Origin: Melioribacter sp.
GTDB lineage: Bacteria; Bacteroidota; Ignavibacteria; Ignavibacteriales; Melioribacteraceae
NCBI GenBank assembly: GCA_016841125.1
Contig: JAENZU010000214.1
Span: forward strand, 1 to 6,256
Length of the DNA: 6,256 nucleotides
Reading direction: 5' to 3'
Position 1 is the first letter of the stretch. Each line of letters starts with the position of its first letter. The notes under the pieces are model-generated. The model was not told the DNA's origin, did no database searches, and saw only the letters and a program-made list of their open reading frames with translations. The position numbers and the translations under genes are program-made. Shown piece after piece: positions 5,464 through 6,256 of the stretch.

Positions 5464-5649
5464 ATGAAGGAAAAATCTTCCGAACCAAAACTTCTCAGTA
5501 AAACAGTTATAATCACGGAGCTTCAAGCCGAAGCCCTTTCACTTCTTGCAACAAAAACACAAACCTCTTTTTCTGAACAGGTGCGGAATGCACTTGATGA
5601 ATACGTCAGGAAACAACTAAAAACACAAGTTAAGAAAAAAAAGAAGTAG
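5464..5649 (+). CDS. Small ribbon-helix-helix DNA-binding protein
   Basis: Predicted dimeric transcription regulator of 61 residues. The order fits the ribbon-helix-helix fold: a strand at about 11-19 (LSKTVIITE), helix A at 20-32 (LQAEALSLLATKT), the turn TSFSEQ at 34-39, helix B at 38-52 (SEQVRNALDEYVRKQ), then a lysine tail with five Lys at the end. Such proteins insert the paired strands into the DNA major groove. The start is ATG at 5464, supported by AAGGAG 5 bases upstream, the best ribosome binding site in the window; an in-frame TTG at 5425 lies within the promoter and would add residues with no function. No toxin gene accompanies it, since the next gene is a convergent permease, so it is not an obvious antitoxin. 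Divergent from the sigma operon, it could regulate its own promoter or that of the operon. Target is unknown. Confidence 0.7.
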   Translation: MKEKSSEPKLLSKTVIITELQAEALSLLATKTQTSFSEQVRNALDEYVRKQLKTQVKKKKK

Positions 5650-5670
5650 TTTATTTCAGATCATTCGCGG

Positions 5671-6256
5671 CTATTCATATTTGATCGATTTTACAGGATT
5701 TCTGAAAGAAGCCTTGATTACTTGATAAGAAATTGTGATCATCGCGATGAAAACTATCAGCATTATTACTTCGAAATATATAGGTGCAGATAATTCAATT
5801 CTGTAGCTAAAATTTTCAATCCATCTATCCAGAAAATATTTTGATATTGTTAGTCCGGTTAAAATTGAAATAACCAATAATAACAAATACTCTTTTGTCA
5901 GCAATATTAATATTGAAGCCGGGGAGGCGCCGAGGACTTTCCTGATACCTATTTCTTTTTGTTTTGATGATGCGTTGATTGTGCTCAATCCGAATAATCC
6001 TATGCATGAAATTAGAATTGAAATTATCGCAGAAATATTGATGACCTTTTTCCATTTTAAATCTGCTTCGTACTGTTTTTCAATTAATTCATTTAATAAA
6101 ACATAATTGAATGGAACGAACTCAACGGCGCTTTCCCATGCACTTTTTATATCATTAAGAGATTCGTCAATCCTTCCGGGATCCGACTTGATCATTAGGT
6201 AGTTTGTTTCCAATCTTTCATCGGCTGTTAAAACAAGCGGATCAATTTCCTTGTAG
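5671..6256 (-). CDS. FtsX/MacB-type ABC transporter permease, C-terminal part (5' end beyond window)
   Basis: Inner-membrane permease subunit of an ABC transporter of the MacB type, which couples cytoplasmic ATP hydrolysis to movement or export of molecules or proteins in the envelope. About 195 C-terminal residues are visible; the reading frame is open through the right edge. The visible order is the end of the periplasmic domain (DPGRIDESL...ESAVEF), membrane helix INISAIISILISCIGLFGL, the typical cytoplasmic stretch KQKEIGIRKVLGASPASI, a second helix ILLTKEYLLLLVISILTGL, the segment DRWIENFSYRIEL, and a last helix IYFEVIMLIVFIAMITI, ending in the family signature NPVKSIKYE before TAG. The shared motif EIGIRKVLGAS strongly supports the FtsX-like domain. 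The ATPase partner is not in the window. It converges with the ribbon-helix-helix gene, 21 bases apart. An apparent TTG start at 6213 is internal to the protein, as coding continues upstream in the same frame. Confidence 0.92.
   Translation of the reverse strand, partial: YKEIDPLVLTADERLETNYLMIKSDPGRIDESLNDIKSAWESAVEFVPFNYVLLNELIEKQYEADLKWKKVINISAIISILISCIGLFGLSTINASSKQKEIGIRKVLGASPASILILLTKEYLLLLVISILTGLTISKYFLDRWIENFSYRIELSAPIYFEVIMLIVFIAMITISYQVIKASFRNPVKSIKYE

Noticed and set aside
1..6256. CRISPR array, tRNA, rRNA, insertion sequence or phage attachment site
   Set aside because: No regularly spaced repeats, no tRNA cloverleaf or rRNA-like stretch, no transposase frame and no flanking duplication were seen.

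Overview
The window is AT-rich and looks like part of a chromosome from the Bacteroidota/Ignavibacteriota side of the FCB group. Three things suggest this: candidate promoters of the TTG-N20-TAnnTTTG type, a MacB/FtsX-type permease ending in NPVKSIKYE, and short RsbU-like phosphatase and sigma/anti-sigma genes. Recognisable Shine-Dalgarno sequences before several genes (porin, ribbon-helix-helix protein, anti-sigma factor) fit Ignavibacteriota somewhat better than classical Bacteroidota. This placement is inference from sequence style, not a database match.

Layout. (1) Positions 1-913, minus strand: most of a secreted alkaline phosphatase that runs off the left edge. (2) Positions 914-1561: a 648-base gap without a convincing protein gene. 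It holds a promoter/terminator pair bracketing a compact hairpin RNA (about 1195-1300, candidate small RNA), then three inverted repeats leading to the next gene, one of which overlaps a TAnnTTTG element. (3) 1562-2845, plus: an OprB-like outer-membrane porin with an N-terminal coiled coil. (4) 2954-4030, plus: a membrane-anchored RsbU/SpoIIE-type PP2C phosphatase with a seven-asparagine loop between its two membrane helices. (5) 5244-4037, minus: a divergent ECF-like sigma factor followed by a tail-anchored zinc-finger anti-sigma factor, convergent with the phosphatase. (6) 5464-5649, plus: a 61-residue ribbon-helix-helix protein divergent from the sigma gene. (7) 5671-6256, minus: the C-terminal end of an FtsX/MacB-like ABC transporter permease that runs off the right edge.

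How the parts may work together. The sigma and anti-sigma genes form a likely two-gene operon, and a PP2C phosphatase of the family that controls partner-switching and anti-sigma systems lies immediately beside it in convergent orientation (6-base gap). That makes a signalling module plausible but unproven. The upstream region of the sigma gene has two identical palindromic 12-mers 16 bp apart, and the sigma gene has a run of ten adenines between its two domains. Porin and alkaline phosphatase are both envelope nutrient-acquisition functions, but they are divergently placed and need not be co-regulated. The most unusual items are the candidate small RNA with C-rich loops at 1195-1300, the sigma-factor homopolymer, and the paired palindromes before the sigma gene.
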